Counted from the first letter of the stretch, positions 9,491 to 21,137 are shown. The stretch is DNA of 64,000 bases from Melieria omissa (GCA_963971225.1 OZ020268.1:60697900-60761899); one strand, 5' to 3'. Program-made: numbers and translations. The notes: a model not told the origin generated them from the sequence alone.

Positions 9491-10578
9491 ATGAATCGAG
9501 CGACGAAGGGCCAATTGATGGCTGAGCTGACGGCTGCGGACATTTCGCCGCCGCCGAACTCGACACGCACCACTTTGATGGCGCTCCACGCGGAGGCCGG
9601 TCTTCCGGGTGGTGACGAGGTCGATGTACTGGAATGCGACGAAGACGCCGCCGCTGAGATCCAACGGCTCGAACAGCGGGCCGCCCTACTTGAGCTGCGC
9701 GCAAAGGTGCGCGCACTAGAACAAGAAACGGCGTCCACGTCGGGCCGACGTAAATTTGATTTTTCCGAAATGGACAGTGCAATTGCCGACTTCACGGGCG
9801 ACGACTCCTATGGCATCCGGAAGTGGATCGCCGACTTCGAAGACATTTCAGCCACGCTCGATTGCGATGATCGCGATCGATACATTTGTGCGCGCCGCAA
9901 GTTGAAGGGATCAGCAGGTGTGTTCCTCCGCACAATTAATGTCACCAATTGGGCGGAGTTGCGTCCTATGCTAGTGGCTGAGTTCGATCGCCGTACGAGC
10001 CGCCAAGAAGTCTACAACCAGCTGCGTCAGCGTTTTAAGAAGAAAAACGAGACGAGCTTCCGGTACGTCCTTATTATGGTGGAGATTGCCTCACATGCAG
10101 ACATCGAAGCCAACGAAGTCATTGAAGCGATAATTGCCGGCCTACAAGATCGTACCTCCGATATTTCGATCTTGTATGGCGCAACCGACATCCAGCAGCT
10201 GAAGGAGCTGATGGTTCGCTACGACAAGCTGAAATTGCGCCGCTCCGAAGTGCGCCTTCCGATTCCAGCTGTCACACCTCCGACGAGCGCCACCCACACC
10301 AAACTTTCTACTTCCACCGCAGCTAGTGGACCACGCTGCTTTAATTGTTCCGGCTATGGGCATTTTTCCTCTGAGTGTCCAAAGAGCGTCGCATTCCTGG
10401 TTCGTGCTTCCGATGTGGCAACCTTGGCCACCAACAAGCTGACTGCCCGTCAGCCCCGAAGAAACAACGAGCCGCGTTTGTGGGCGTCCACAGTGCCCGA
10501 CCTATCGCCCGAGAAGATGACGACGGTGATGACGAGGGGACAGCTCAGACCATGAGCGCACTTCAGATGGTCGAGTGA
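9491..10578 (+). pseudogene. gag: gag of element A, frameshifted between zinc knuckles
   Basis: The start is the first ATG after the leader (9491). Residues ~60-80 are Glu/Leu/Arg-rich (likely coiled coil), and a capsid-like region follows ('FTGDDSYGIRKWIADFE' to 'LRQRFKKKNE'). Near residue 278 is a first CCHC knuckle (CFNC...GHFSSEC). A one-base frameshift near 10380 puts the second knuckle (CFRC...GHQQADC) and the acidic tail into another frame that ends at 10578. Two tandem knuckles are usual in this lineage. Gag would assemble the particle and bind RNA; this copy would make a protein lacking knuckle two. Confidence 0.85.
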
Positions 10579-10579
10579 T

Positions 10580-11286
10580 TCCAAATGCACAGGTGTAATT
10601 GGTTGTAATTCTCTTCTTGATACGGGTAGCCCCGTTAGCTTTATTACAATATCCTTGGTTCCGGAGTTTGTCAAGATTGGACAACCGAGGCCATCGAACT
10701 TTTGCGGATTGGGCAAGGCTAATATAGTCACTCACGGTGAGCTGGGTGTTGCTGTGCTACTGCAGAATCGTGTGCGGATAATTCCTGTGTTGGTTCTGTC
10801 AGACGACGCTCTTCCGTTCCCGATGCTGCTTGGCAGGGATGCACTCCAGTCATTTAAAATCCTACTGTATTCTTGCCCAATCATTCCTATTCCTGAACAT
10901 AGTTCTGTATTTAACGTTTCTGGCAATGCCATATTAAATGAACCAAAAGACGTGTGCGTTTGTAATTCACCTATGACTTCCGAAGTGGCTCAATTGAATA
11001 GTGTAAGTGAAAGTGGGGGCTCATCCAGGCGAATTCTCATTAATCGGAAGGGAATTGTTTCAAATTTCTTTGCCACTCCGCGTCAAACATTGTCGCGGCC
11101 TGGTGCCATTGAGGCGCTTGATGAGTTCCAAAATTCTCAGAATCCTTGGGTTCTTGTATCTTCCGACGAAATTGACATTGATCCGCAGCTTGCTCCACCG
11201 TTCCGTGACTGCTTACGCCACGGGATTACCTCCGAATATTTGAAGTTTGATCAAAGTTCGGTGACTGTCCCGAATTATGATATTTA
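10580..11286 (+). pseudogene. pol: pol of element A, part 1: protease region
   Basis: The aspartic protease active site 'LLDTGSPVSF' is encoded from 10613, followed by a conserved 'LLGRDALQSF' flap-side motif. The frame runs open to the LINE insertion at about 11287, where it enters the poly(T) of the reverse-strand LINE. The frame is open upstream of the first ATG, so expression as a Gag-Pol fusion by frameshifting is likely (inference). The rest of pol resumes at 16086. Confidence 0.8.
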
Positions 11287-11624
11287 TTTTTTTTTTTTTT
11301 TTTTATTTAACAGATAATACAGGCATATAAGATACAATCTTTTGCATGCCAATTAGGAACACATTCGTTTTAAGCATTACACAATAAATAAAATATCATT
11401 ACAATGTTTAATAATTTACAAAGAAAAATCTTAACTATGTGTAAGTGAAAGTAGAGAAGTAGAGTAAAGAGTAAAAGAAAAGTTTGAGATGTTATGAGAA
11501 GTGTTTGAAGAGTAGATGCTTAAAGTTACTACTGCCCGAAATACATTTGATTGCACTAGGGAGCGAGTTCCAAGACCTTATGGCGCTAACGAAAAAAAGC
11601 CTACTGGAATTTTTTAAATTATGG

Positions 11625-14226
11625 CTAGGAAAGTTTTTCAAAAAGGTAGCAGGGACGCTTCGTATGTATAAGTTTATGTAAAAACATACAGTTTCGTGCT
11701 TCTAAGTAGCTTTTGAGATCAAGACCAAGCAACTGTCTACTATAAGAAGAAACGTGATCCCCTTTCTTTAATCCATAGACGTAACGTGCAGCATTGTTGT
11801 AGGCAATAAGCAGTTTATGCTCCGACCTAGAATCAAGTTTGCTATAAACAACTTCTGAATATGTAATTATGGGTAAAATTAGCTGTAAAACCAATTTTCG
11901 TCTTGTCTCACATGGTACGAATGCAGCAGTCATTCTAAGATTTCGTAATGCTAGATATATTTTGCTTACGACCGAACATCGCAACCAGGAACATCGCAAA
12001 GGGAGAGCGGTGATTTGGAGATCGGGAGAACGTAGGACTTTAGTGGATTAAGCTTGAGTTGGTTCTCGCAGGCCCATCTATAAATGGAACATAGGTCTTC
12101 ATTTACCCTCACACATAAGTCCTCAACAAGACCTACAGGCCTAGACAGATAAAGTTGGATGTCATCCGCATATGCATGCATAGACACATGGTTACAAACA
12201 CTGAAAATGTCATTTATAAACATAATGAAGAGCAGCGGACCAAGTACTGAGCCTTAAGGGACCCCTGTATTCACTAAATTATAAGAGGAAAAGTTACACC
12301 CAACCCTAACCCTCTGAGATCGGCCATGTAGATAACTTTTCAAAAGTTTCACCGCACTATCCGCAAACCCAAAGTAACATTTGAGCTTTTGACACAAAAT
12401 TGAATGATTTACGCAGTCAAATGCCAAAATCCAACAAACACAGTAAGGTAATTTTACCAAGGTCGTAAGGTATTCTTATGTCATCCAGGACTTTAATAAT
12501 AGCTGTGGAACAACTATGCGCCGGACGGAAACCTGATTGATGGGGTGACATTAGTGCAAACATGTCAATGTGACTAGAGATCTGCTCAGCCATGAGAGAT
12601 TCGAAGACTTTTGAGAGTGAGGACAATATGCTGATAGGTCGGAAGTCACCCGGAAGTGAAGCCACTGATTTCTTTGCTACAGGAACAATTGTAGCCACCT
12701 TCCAAATTTCCGGAAAACACGAACTCGTGAAGCAGTGATTTATTATATGCGTGAGGGGACCAAGCACATAGGGAAGAATAAGCTTAATAAATTTGATGGC
12801 AATCCCATCCTCACCAACAGCATTTGATTTTATTTTACTGATGCAACGAATCACATCAAGTTCACTAACAGTGTCAAACTGAAAACTACAAGGGGAGACG
12901 GCAAGTCTATCTAATGAACACAGGTTAGGCGTGCAAGACGAGCTAGACACAGAACTGGCAACAAAGTAATCATTTAGTACATCAGGGTCAAGACAACAGG
13001 TATCCGAATTTTTACTGCACACTCCGACACTTTTCAGGTTATTCCAAAGCTGCTTGGGCGGTAGAGAAGGGCGTAGCTTAGAGCTAAAGAAATTCTTTTT
13101 GGACTTTCTGAATATAGAAACAGCTTCATTCCTAGCCCTACGGTCTCCCAATTGTAGTCAGTTGGATTTCTCTTCCATTTTCTATAGGTTTTATGACGCT
13201 TCTTTAGGGCCAGTTTCACTGCAGCAGTAAACCAAGGACAGCTGCTATTGATGACGCGACGTGTACGTATTGGCACATGAGTGTCAAACAATTTGGAAAT
13301 CCTATCAATCAGGATATTCAGTTTATCATCAACTGAAGAGTACCACCAGCATTCAGACCAATTTACAAGTGACAAGTCATTCAACAAACCAACAGGATCA
13401 ACGGACCTATAATCACGGAAGGAGAGAGTATTTTCAACAGTAACAGTATTATTGTATTCAGAGTACAAAAAATTAAATCATGATCCGAGATAAATGATAT
13501 TTGGTCGAACAACAACAGCGAAGAAGTATCAGAGACAACAAACATATCCAACAGGCTAGGACAGGCATTGGCCGCAAACCTGGTTGGCATCATAGTATTC
13601 ACTACACTAAGGCCTACTTCAGCCACGCTATCAAGAAACTTGCAGGCAAGGCTGTCATTGGCAAGAGCATTAACATTAAAATCACCACATAAAACAAAAT
13701 GATCATAGTCAATCGCATAACAGGATAATGAAGCAAACAAAGGGTCTAAGCTACAGTTACGGCTAGGATTGTAGACACAAGAGAGCAACACTTTAGTTTT
13801 GTTGTCAAAGATTTCAATGTTCAGAAACTCCACCTCTGATCCAGAAGAGTTACTCAGTACATTGACCTTCAAGTCAGCTTTGCAATATATGGCAACTCCT
13901 CCCCCTCTCTTGGCAGATCTATCATTGCGGAAAAGTTTAAAATTATTTAACATTAGGTAAGAATCATTCACATCATTCTGAAACCAAGTTTCAGAGACAC
14001 AAATAACATAAACAGAGGAGTTCTCAAAGGTGTACCTAACGCAGTCAAGTTTAAAATCGTTTAAACTGCGTGCATTAAAATGAACGATTTTTAGCCCCGA
14101 ATGCTGCTTGCACAAAACACTGATTAACGTTTTATAATTATCGCTTGCGCCAGAGTCGGAACTATTAATATTAAGCATAATAAAAATAAATATAAGTTGC
14201 GCAACAGGTGACTGAACTAAAAGCAT
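11625..14226 (-). pseudogene. LINE ORF2: endonuclease and reverse transcriptase, several frameshifts
   Basis: Reading leftward: the endonuclease domain (14226-13381) shows 'NARSL', 'VSETWF' (metal-binding Glu), 'RGGGVAIYCK', 'LCGDFNV' and 'SDHDLI' (catalytic His). A linker follows in other frames (13468-13034). RT motifs follow: 'FRPISILSSLSKVFE' and 'HQSGFRPAHSCSTA' (13151-12417), then 'AFDCVNHS' (12460-12254). The motif B glutamine codon is a stop near 12255, where GVPQGS is expected. 'AYADDIQLY' (catalytic Asp pair) lies in 12223-11966, and the C-terminus ends near 11625. At least five frame breaks make it non-functional. Confidence 0.88.
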
Positions 14227-14475
14227 CCAGATTGGGAAATATAGACAGCTCTAAGATTGTAGAGAAGGAATGGTGCACAAGTAGGTTGAAAAAGAAAACG
14301 ACGAAGAGAGTATGAGAGAGAGCAAAAAAGAGATAGACAGTAAGAGTAGGCAGAATTAAGGTTAAAATTACAACTAAAGTAGAGTGCACTAATAAATAAA
14401 TATAATATATATTTAGTTGTAAGGCACATCTTGACCAAAAAGTACCCATGTTTAACAACGCGTAGTCCCACATTT

Positions 14476-15874
14476 CTATAATCGGTACCCTATCTTCCGT
14501 TTTCTCGCCTCAAGCTGATAAAGATACACAGGGCATTCTCTACTCGTTGAAGAGTGATTTTCATCAAGACCTAAGCGCCGAGTTTGATTCGTGCGAATAC
14601 AATTAATGCATTTATTAATCGCCTCTTTACTGCAGTCACTAGTTTTGTGTTCTCCCAAGCATTTTGAACATGTTTCCTTGTTTTTACAATTTGCCGCCTT
14701 ATGATTAAAGCCCTTGCACTTAAAACAACTCAGGACATCCACGCCATCATAAATCTTGCAAGTTTCCCACCCTACATACAGTCTTTCAGCCGCAAGGAGT
14801 TTCGGAAACGACTCTGCATCCGTTTTAATTAAGGCATTGAAGTAATTTCCGGTTCCTCGTTTCACTTCGTAAATTTTCACCACAGCCATCTCACACGAAC
14901 TGATGCTTTGATTTTGCTTTTTGATCCCACTGACTAGATTTTCCTTATCCAATCTCTGCTTTATGCCCACCACAAGTACTTTTGGTTTAATGACCGTCGG
15001 TATTTTAATTTCGTACTCAGCTCCCAGTTTTTTCAGATAACACTCCTTTGATTTTCTCCCGATCCATTTCAGTGTTGCTTTCTATTACTACAACGCCATT
15101 GCGATTAGCTTTTACATTCGAAAATTGCAAATTCAGGGGGTCTACTTTTGCAGCCAGTTCCACTTTAGTCCTCTCACCCGCTTGCTTATTCTTAGGCTTA
15201 ATATTTAACTTTAGTTCATTTTTTAATTCTGGCAATACTCTTTTCACTTGTGCTCTTTGTTCACTTCGCACCACATCCGCAAATGATGGGTTGGCACTAC
15301 TGATTGTCCCACTATTATTGTTTACAGTTTTCGCAGCACTCATTACTCGTTCGCTTTCTTTCTTTATTATTTCAGCATGTTGTTGTATTTCTTTGGACAC
15401 CTCTCGTATTTTTTCGTGTTCGTTTTGAACCAATTTGGCTTGCTTTACCAAAATGTCCACCTGATCCCGTGTTGTACCCAAGTCAGCCACATTAATTTCA
15501 CATTTTTGTTGAACTGCCTTAACATATTCGACTCGTTCAGAGTACCGAGCTTCGATCGCCTGAAGCAAACTCATGATTTCAGCTTCATTTCTTTCAAGAG
15601 CACGCACAAACTCGGTTTTATACTCCTTGAGCTGATTTGCATTTCTTTCCACAATTTCGTTCACCCGTTGGAGCACCAAGTCAACATTATAGATGTAAAG
15701 GACACAGTCATCACACATAAATTTGATTTTTGCACATTCATCCAGCATTCTAAGGCTACATTGGTCCAGTGCACAGCATTTTGAAGCAGAGTGATATATT
15801 TTGCCACACACTCCTACACACCGCACACCCGATTCACCACGTATCGCGCCCTTGCACTTAGCGCACTCGGGCAT
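14476..15874 (-). pseudogene. LINE ORF1: PHD-like finger, coiled coil, zinc knuckles
   Basis: The first frame (15874-15017, 285 codons) starts 'MPECAKCKG' and has a Cys4-His-Cys3-like pattern over residues 4-56 (CxxC, C-GKIYH, MCDDC), typical of the PHD-type fingers of CR1-group ORF1. A long Glu/Lys/Gln-rich coiled coil follows over residues ~75-180. The second frame (14973-14476) encodes zinc knuckles (CFKCKGFNHKAANC, CSKCLGEHKTSDC, and a CxxC). A small frameshift near 15000 separates them. ORF1 proteins bind LINE RNA. The gene is broken at this one visible point. Confidence 0.82.
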
Positions 15875-16085
15875 TTCAGCCCAATTTTAAAATTTTGGCG
15901 ATAACAGGCACAACAAACAGGTATATCAAAAGAAAAATGAGTCACTGTCTCTGTTTTAACAACTTTTAGAATGTTGTGATAAATGTTTTTGATAATTAAA
16001 CAAGTTAATTCGCAGCTCAAAATTACACGTCCAAACACGATTCTTCTTCTTCTCTCTTCTGTTATAACACTAATGGTTCAAGGTA

Positions 16086-18628
16086 TTGGTGGGAGCCTTG
16101 GTCACAACCACTAGCGTACTTCGACGTATGACGATACGCCTCACCACCGATACGCCGTTCTTTTGCTCGCCTCGGCGACTCTCTTACCGCGAGAAGGATG
16201 AAGTGAGTGCGATCATAAGTGACCTTCTGCGACGCGAAGTAATCAGAGTCAGCGATTCACCCTATGCTTCACCTATTGTGTTAGTTAAGAAGAAAAATGG
16301 TGAAACGCGCATGTGTGTTGATTATATTCCGTTAATTGACGATTGCCTTGAATATCTCGGCAATAAGAAAATATTTACGTTGCTTGATCTCAAGAATGGT
16401 TTTCACCACGTGAAAATGGCGGATGACTCGACGCGATACACTTCTTTCGTAACCCCGAGTGGTCAATACGAGTACATCCGAATGCCATTCGGGCTGAGAA
16501 ATGCACCCTCAGTGTTTCAGCGGTTCATATCACGAATCCTTAAGCCTTTTACCGATACCGAGCATATGGAGTTGATAATCGACGTCCTGCGCTGTCTTGC
16601 TCGTAATGGACTAGAGTTGCGATTGTCTAAGTGCAAGTTTGCTTACGAACAGATTGAATATCTGGGATACAATGTCTCAGCGTCTGGTATTACTCCCAGT
16701 GGGGACCATATACACGCTATACAAAATTACCCAGTGCCAAAAAACTCTAAGGAGCTACATTCATATTTGGGATTATGCTCATATTTTCGGCGGTTTGTCC
16801 CGTCATTCTCGGTCATTGCCCGTCCTCTGAATAATCTTACGAAGAAGGAGGTCCCGTTTCATTTCAATGATGAGTGCCGAGAGGCCTATGAAATGTTGCG
16901 TACCGCTCTTACCTCCGCCCCAGTTCTTACGATTTACGGCCCGAAGCGTGAAACCGAGCTGCATTGCGATGCAAGCGCAAAAGGCTTCGGTGCCGTTTTG
17001 CTTCAGAAAGGCGATGATGGGAAATTGCATCCAGTGTCGTACTACTCGAAGAGTACAACGCCTCAAGAAGCCAATTATCACAGTTTCGAGTTGGAAACTC
17101 TTGCTATTGTCTACGCCCTCCGCCGATTCCGCACTTATTCGGAAGGCATTCCATTTAAAATTATTACTGATTGTAACTCACTAACTCTAACATTAAATAA
17201 ACGAGAAATGAATCCGCGAATCGCTCGCTGGGCCCTTGAATTTGAAAATTATAATTATTCCGTTTCCCATCGACCTGGCGCCCGTATGGGTCATGTGGAT
17301 GCTCTTAGCCGGTGCCATATTGTTTCTGTCATTGGTTCCGAAGATATTGATTTCCAAGTGAGGGCCGTACAAAACCGCGACCCAGTTATCTCTAAATTGA
17401 AGGTTAGTTTGAGTGAAGGTGAGTCAAAATCGTATGCTATGCATGACGGAATTGTTTACCGACAGGACCGAAAGGGGGATCTATTCCTCTATGTGCCCGG
17501 TGAGCTTGAGGAGAATGTGGTGCGGCATACTCATGAAAAGATTGGCCATCTCGGTGTTACGAAGTCTATGGACCAGCTTAAATTACATTACTGGTTCCCT
17601 GACATGCAACCGAAAGTTGAAAGATGTATCCGCATTAAGTGCATTCTGTATTCCGCCCCGACTCGTACTAACGAGCACAATTTATATAATATCCCGAAGC
17701 AGCCCGTTCCATTCCACACGATCCATATTGACCACTTCGGTCCCCTGCCGTCACTTCAGTCCAAACGAAAGCATATTCTGCTGGTCGTCGATGCCTTTAC
17801 TAAATATGTAAAATTGTATCCGGTCGTATCGACAAGTACGCGTGAAGTATGCATTTCGCTCAATAAGTATTTTGAGTATTATAGTCGCCCTTCGCGAATA
17901 GTGAGTGACCAGGGAACATGTTTTACGTCTCTCGAGTTTACATCTTACCTTTCGGATAAAAATATCGAGCACGTAAAGGTTGCGTCCCCGCAGGCAAATG
18001 GTCAAGTTGAGAGAGTGAATCGGACGCTTAAAGCGATTCTGGCCAAATTGAGCGAGCCGCTGGCTCATTCCGATTGGGTGCGCCAGCTAGCGCATGTTGA
18101 GTACGCACTGAACAATACGGTTCACCGGTCAATTAAAACGGCCCCTAGCAACTTCTCTTTGGCGTTTTGCAGAGGGGGTGTGAAGTGGATCGGCTTACCG
18201 AATTCTTGGATGAGAAAGATGTGAACTCCGTCGGAAGAGATCTAGAGGTTGTGCGAGATCAGGCCGCTGTTGCCATTCGGGAGAGTCAAGATTACAACTT
18301 AAAGTGCTTCCATGAGCATAGTCGACCGCCCAGGGTTTTTGACGTGGGAGACTTTGTCGTTATTCGAAATAATGATACGACCATTGGCACCAACAAGAAG
18401 TTTATTCCGAATTTTAAGGGTCCATATGTGGTAATCAAGAAGCTGCCTCATGACCGCTATGTCGTAGGCGACATCGATGATTGCCCCATTACCCAACTCC
18501 CCTATCAAGGCATCCTTGAAGCCAACCATATTCGCAAGTGGGTTGAGCCTCCAAGTAACGAAGTAATTGAGTCGCTTCCGCAACACCTCATTGAAACTAA
18601 TTTACATCTTCAGCCTTCAGCACCCTAG
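16086..18628 (+). pseudogene. pol: pol of element A, part 2: RT, RNase H, integrase
   Basis: RT motifs 'SPIVLVKKKNGETRMCVDY', 'LLDLKNGFHHVKM' and 'MPFGLRNAPSVFQRF' are present. Two in-frame deletions are visible. About 14 residues are missing after 'CVDY', and a block after 'ILKPFTD' that should hold the catalytic YxDD box is gone (near 16555). RNase H follows ('LHCDASAKGFGAVL', 'FELETLAIVYAL', 'ITDCNSLT', 'HVDALSR'), then the integrase H2C2 region, 'IDHFGPL', 'VSDQGTCF' and 'GQVERVNR' (D, D, E). A frameshift near 18165 moves the C-terminus to the second frame, ending at 18628. Confidence 0.9.
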
Positions 18629-18774
18629 TTTTAATGACCAGCTGTTCAACCATTGTAAATTAAGTTCCTTTTGATTGTATTGTGTGTAGTAGGATGTAAG
18701 CTCACTTATGTAGTATGTAAGCTCACTTATGTATATCGATTGATCGGGCCGATCAAAGTGTCAGAACGGCCGAC

Positions 18775-19083
18775 TGTAGTATTTAATGGTACGGTGGCAT
18801 CACCCGAGCAGTGGCACTGTTCAGTGTGCATTGGCAACACTCGAGCGATGGCACTACTCGCGGCATGATGGCTGACGTTGCCGCCAAAAGCCAAAGTAGC
18901 AAGTGAAAAACGCGCGAAAGACACAGGGAGACGAATAAGTGACAGCGAACGAGACGGACGTGCCGAGCAGAGTCGGCAAGACACCAGTTACCTCATATAT
19001 TGTTTTTTTCCAATCCTTTGTATTACACACTTCTATTAAATAAAGCAAGTAAGCTGAAAGTTACAAAAAATAAGCTTACTACA
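18775..19083 (+). repeat. 3' LTR of element A
   Basis: 309 bp, TGTAGT...ACTACA, followed by the AAAG target duplication. It is nearly identical to the 5' LTR, so the insertion is recent relative to the decay of the internal ORFs. The internal deletions were probably copied from an already defective RNA helped in trans (inference). Confidence 0.93.
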
Positions 19084-19087
19084 AAAG

Positions 19088-19499
19088 GGAAAATAAATGG
19101 GGGTCAGTCTTACATATGGTACATCTGGGACCAACCTGAGAGCAACGGGAGCCCATTTTTTTAAAACTTTGGGGTCAGTCTAAGATTTTAACCCTCTAAG
19201 AGCAATTTCTGAGAAGCCGTGGAGCACTTTATCGCGATTTTATTTTCAATCACTTTTGAAAAAAACGCATTTTATCTATATACACATTTATAAATAAATT
19301 TATATTAAAATTCAATTATTTTAAATGTAGCTTTTATGAACTAAGATAATTTTCATTGTTAATATAAAGTTTTTTCAAATCCGTTTGTATGGGAGGTAGT
19401 CGAAGTTTTGGTCCGATTTAATTGAAATTTTGCACAGTAAGTTCTTTACTCATACACTCAACTGTATACCAAATTGCATTTATATACGACCACTCCTAC
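19088..19499. other. Right interior of element F, no gene
   Basis: AT-rich. It includes a 'GTATGGGAGGTAGTCGAAG' word of a kind often met in fly repeats. No coding sequence was recognised. Confidence 0.5.
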
Positions 19500-19588
19500 T
19501 ATTTTGGTCACTCCGCTATATGAACTCGCAACACTGTGCTACGTGGGGGCAGTTCCAAATCAGCCAGGTTTTAACAATATCCGACTTA

Positions 19589-20860
19589 CAGTGTGTTCAA
19601 CAATAAACGTTCTTTGCTTATTCGGGTAACTTTTAAGTAAACATTTACCGGTTCTGTTTTTAGATAAGTGCACATTGTTGCGGTTGTCGACGCATACATT
19701 TTAATCAATTCTCTTTGTACTTTCCGCTGCGACACGTGTAACCAAAATGATTGTGCTATTTTAGAAATGTTTTGAAGCGAGCTTTTTGACGAAGTATCCT
19801 AAGGGGCCTAAATGGTCAGTTGAAAAATCTGCAAAATATCTTAAAACCACTTCCACGTTTGTTAAGAGGTGGTCTGAACGTTATGCAGAAACAGGAAACG
19901 TTGACGACGAACCAGGAAGAGGCCGAAAACCCACCACTTCCAAGCGGCAGGATAAAGTCATTGTTGGGCTTTTTGAAAGAAACCCAACGGTCAGTCTGAG
20001 AAAAGCAAACAAAATATTATCGGAGAAGGACGTGCATATATCCTTAAATACGATTCGCGACAGGCTTCAACAATCAGACATAAAACGTAGCGGTACTTTG
20101 TCGAAACGGTTGCTTTCAAAAAAGTATATTGCAAAGCGTCTTCAGTTGGCTTACACAAATATCGACCGTGATTGGACCAAAGTAATATTTATAGATGAAC
20201 CAACTTTTTTGTTGTTTAATCCAATTAGACATGTTTGAATGAAAAAAGGTGACAAATTTATTCAAAAAAGTGAAAAGCATCCACAGAAGGGTCATGTGTA
20301 TGGATGCTTCTCTGCCCAAGAATTTTGCCCTCTAAAGTGTTTCACCGGAAATATAAATGCAGTTAGAAGGCTGAAATTGTGCAAGTATTGATCATTGAAG
20401 TCTGCTGAAAAGTTATATTGGAAAAATAACACCGATTTGATACCACAAGAAGATAACGACCCGAAACACAAAAGTAAACTATGCACTTATGTTAGATGAA
20501 AGAGGATCCCGATATTGCAACTTTGGATTGGCTCTCACAGTCACCAGATGCAAATCCCATAGAGAATGTTTAGTCTATAATGAAAGCTAAGATATCAAAG
20601 AAGAATAAAAAATCATCAAAACATTTTATTCGATTTCTCAAAAGAACGTAGAGGTCTCTTTCCGTGGAATATGCTGAAATTTTGGCTGCCAGTTGTCGCC
20701 AAAGATGTCGTGCTATTATAGATTATGCAGGAGATTGGACCCCATATTAAGCATTCTGTCGAAACTTATAATAATATCTATTTCTCAAAAATAAAACATT
20801 TTTTTAAATAAATGTAATGTACACTCTGTGAGAGAAGAACGTTTTTTGTTGAACACACTG
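19589..20860 (+). mobile_element. Tc1-like transposon, copy 2 (inserted in element D)
   Basis: Inverted termini CAGTGTGTTCAACAATAAAC (19589) and CAGTGTGTTCAACAAAAAAC (read from 20860) are flanked by TA (19587-19588; 20861-20862). The 1272-bp length is normal for Tc1. Removing the element and one TA joins the flanking element D sequence into one open frame through 'QDNDPKHKSDIVKTW', which confirms the boundaries. A second, truncated copy lies at 3290-4670. Confidence 0.93.
19786..20750 (+). pseudogene. Tc1-like transposase, degenerate
   Basis: The N-terminal 150 codons (19786-20238) are open and contain the paired-type HTH ('SAKYLKTTSTFVKRWSERY'), a GRGRKP hook-like basic motif and the first catalytic Asp in 'VIFIDEPTF'. 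A stop at 20236-20238 ends that frame. Downstream, 'EDNDPKHKSK' (second Asp) and 'SQSPDANPIEN' (third residue) can be read with further stops and shifts. Full-length family proteins are about 340 residues. The start is uncertain because the ORF opens within the HTH region without a clear initiator context. Confidence 0.85.
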
Positions 20861-20950
20861 TATGTTTTGGGTCGTTATCTTGGTAAAACCGAAAGTTTTC
20901 GCGTATACCCAGTTTCTCGGCACTTTGAATCAAATTGGTTTTAAGTATAC

Positions 20951-21137
20951 TTCTTCTTCTTGACTGGCACGAAAGCCCGATTACGAGACTTAGGCCTGGC
21001 TACCCGCAACCATCCGTGTTGTGCGTACGAATTTGTACACGGATGGGAGGGACCTACAGTTTTATGCCGATTCCGAACGGCGAGTTGGGAGCTTTTTCAT
21101 AGGCAATTTTATTCTCAGAGGTTTGCCATTTCCTGTT
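20951..21137 (-). repeat. SINE-like repeat X, copy 2 (inserted in element D)
   Basis: Reverse complement of the repeat at 3074-3225. It interrupts the element D coding sequence between 'YLSMLK' and 'NLIQSAEKL'. Imperfect 13-14-bp flanking words (AGTATACTTAAAAC and AGTATGCTAAAAAAC, read on the reverse strand) may be its target duplication. Confidence 0.6.

Larger units (their letters stand above)
11287..16060 (-). mobile_element. CR1-like LINE inserted in element A
   Basis: A near-full-length reverse-strand LINE ends in an A-tail, seen as T-runs at about 11287-11306. Its 5' UTR lies at 15875 to ~16060. It encodes ORF1 with a PHD-like finger and zinc knuckles, and ORF2 with an apurinic-type endonuclease and a reverse transcriptase. 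Both ORFs contain frameshifts and ORF2 has at least one stop. It interrupts pol of element A between protease and RT. The PHD-type ORF1 suggests the CR1 group. A clean target duplication was not identified, so the right border is approximate. Confidence 0.88.
9026..19083 (+). mobile_element. Element A: mdg3/micropia-like Ty3-gypsy retrotransposon
   Basis: Two 309-bp LTRs (9026-9334; 18775-19083) start TGTAGTATTTAAT and end CTTACTACA, with the 4-bp duplication AAAG (9022-9025; 19084-19087). The inside holds gag with two CCHC knuckles, a protease, and then RT, RNase H and integrase. A 4.8-kb CR1-like LINE lies between protease and RT. Gag is frameshifted, the RT has two in-frame deletions and the integrase is frameshifted, so it cannot move by itself. 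The LTR termini, a primer site matching tRNA-Leu and the double zinc knuckle point to the mdg3/micropia/blastopia lineage (from family knowledge). Confidence 0.9.
6469..19538. mobile_element. Element F: Transib-like element with CACAGTG ends, heavily nested
   Basis: Left end: CACAGTG (6469-6475), 12 bp, ACAAAAATG (6488-6496). Right end read inward: CACAGTG (19538-19532), 23 bp, ACCAAAATA (19508-19500). Both ends continue TTGCGAGT after the heptamer, and the left lacks 11 bp present on the right. The 5-bp duplication CTACG flanks it (6464-6468; 19539-19543). Removing the element and one CTACG restores the Tc1 D frame. A CACAGTG-type end with a 5-bp duplication fits the Transib superfamily (RAG1-related transposases). 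Without its own insertions it has roughly 1.4 kb and I see no transposase. A hAT alternative (CAGTG ends, 8-bp duplication) fails because the 8-mers do not match. Confidence 0.6.

Noticed and set aside
6471..19536. Reading element F as a hAT transposon, because its ends contain CAGTGTTGC as does the hAT at 21727
   Set aside because: hAT makes 8-bp duplications. The 8-mers beside CAGTG (ACTACGCA and TGCTACGT) do not match, while CACAGTG ends give an exact 5-bp duplication whose removal restores the Tc1 frame.
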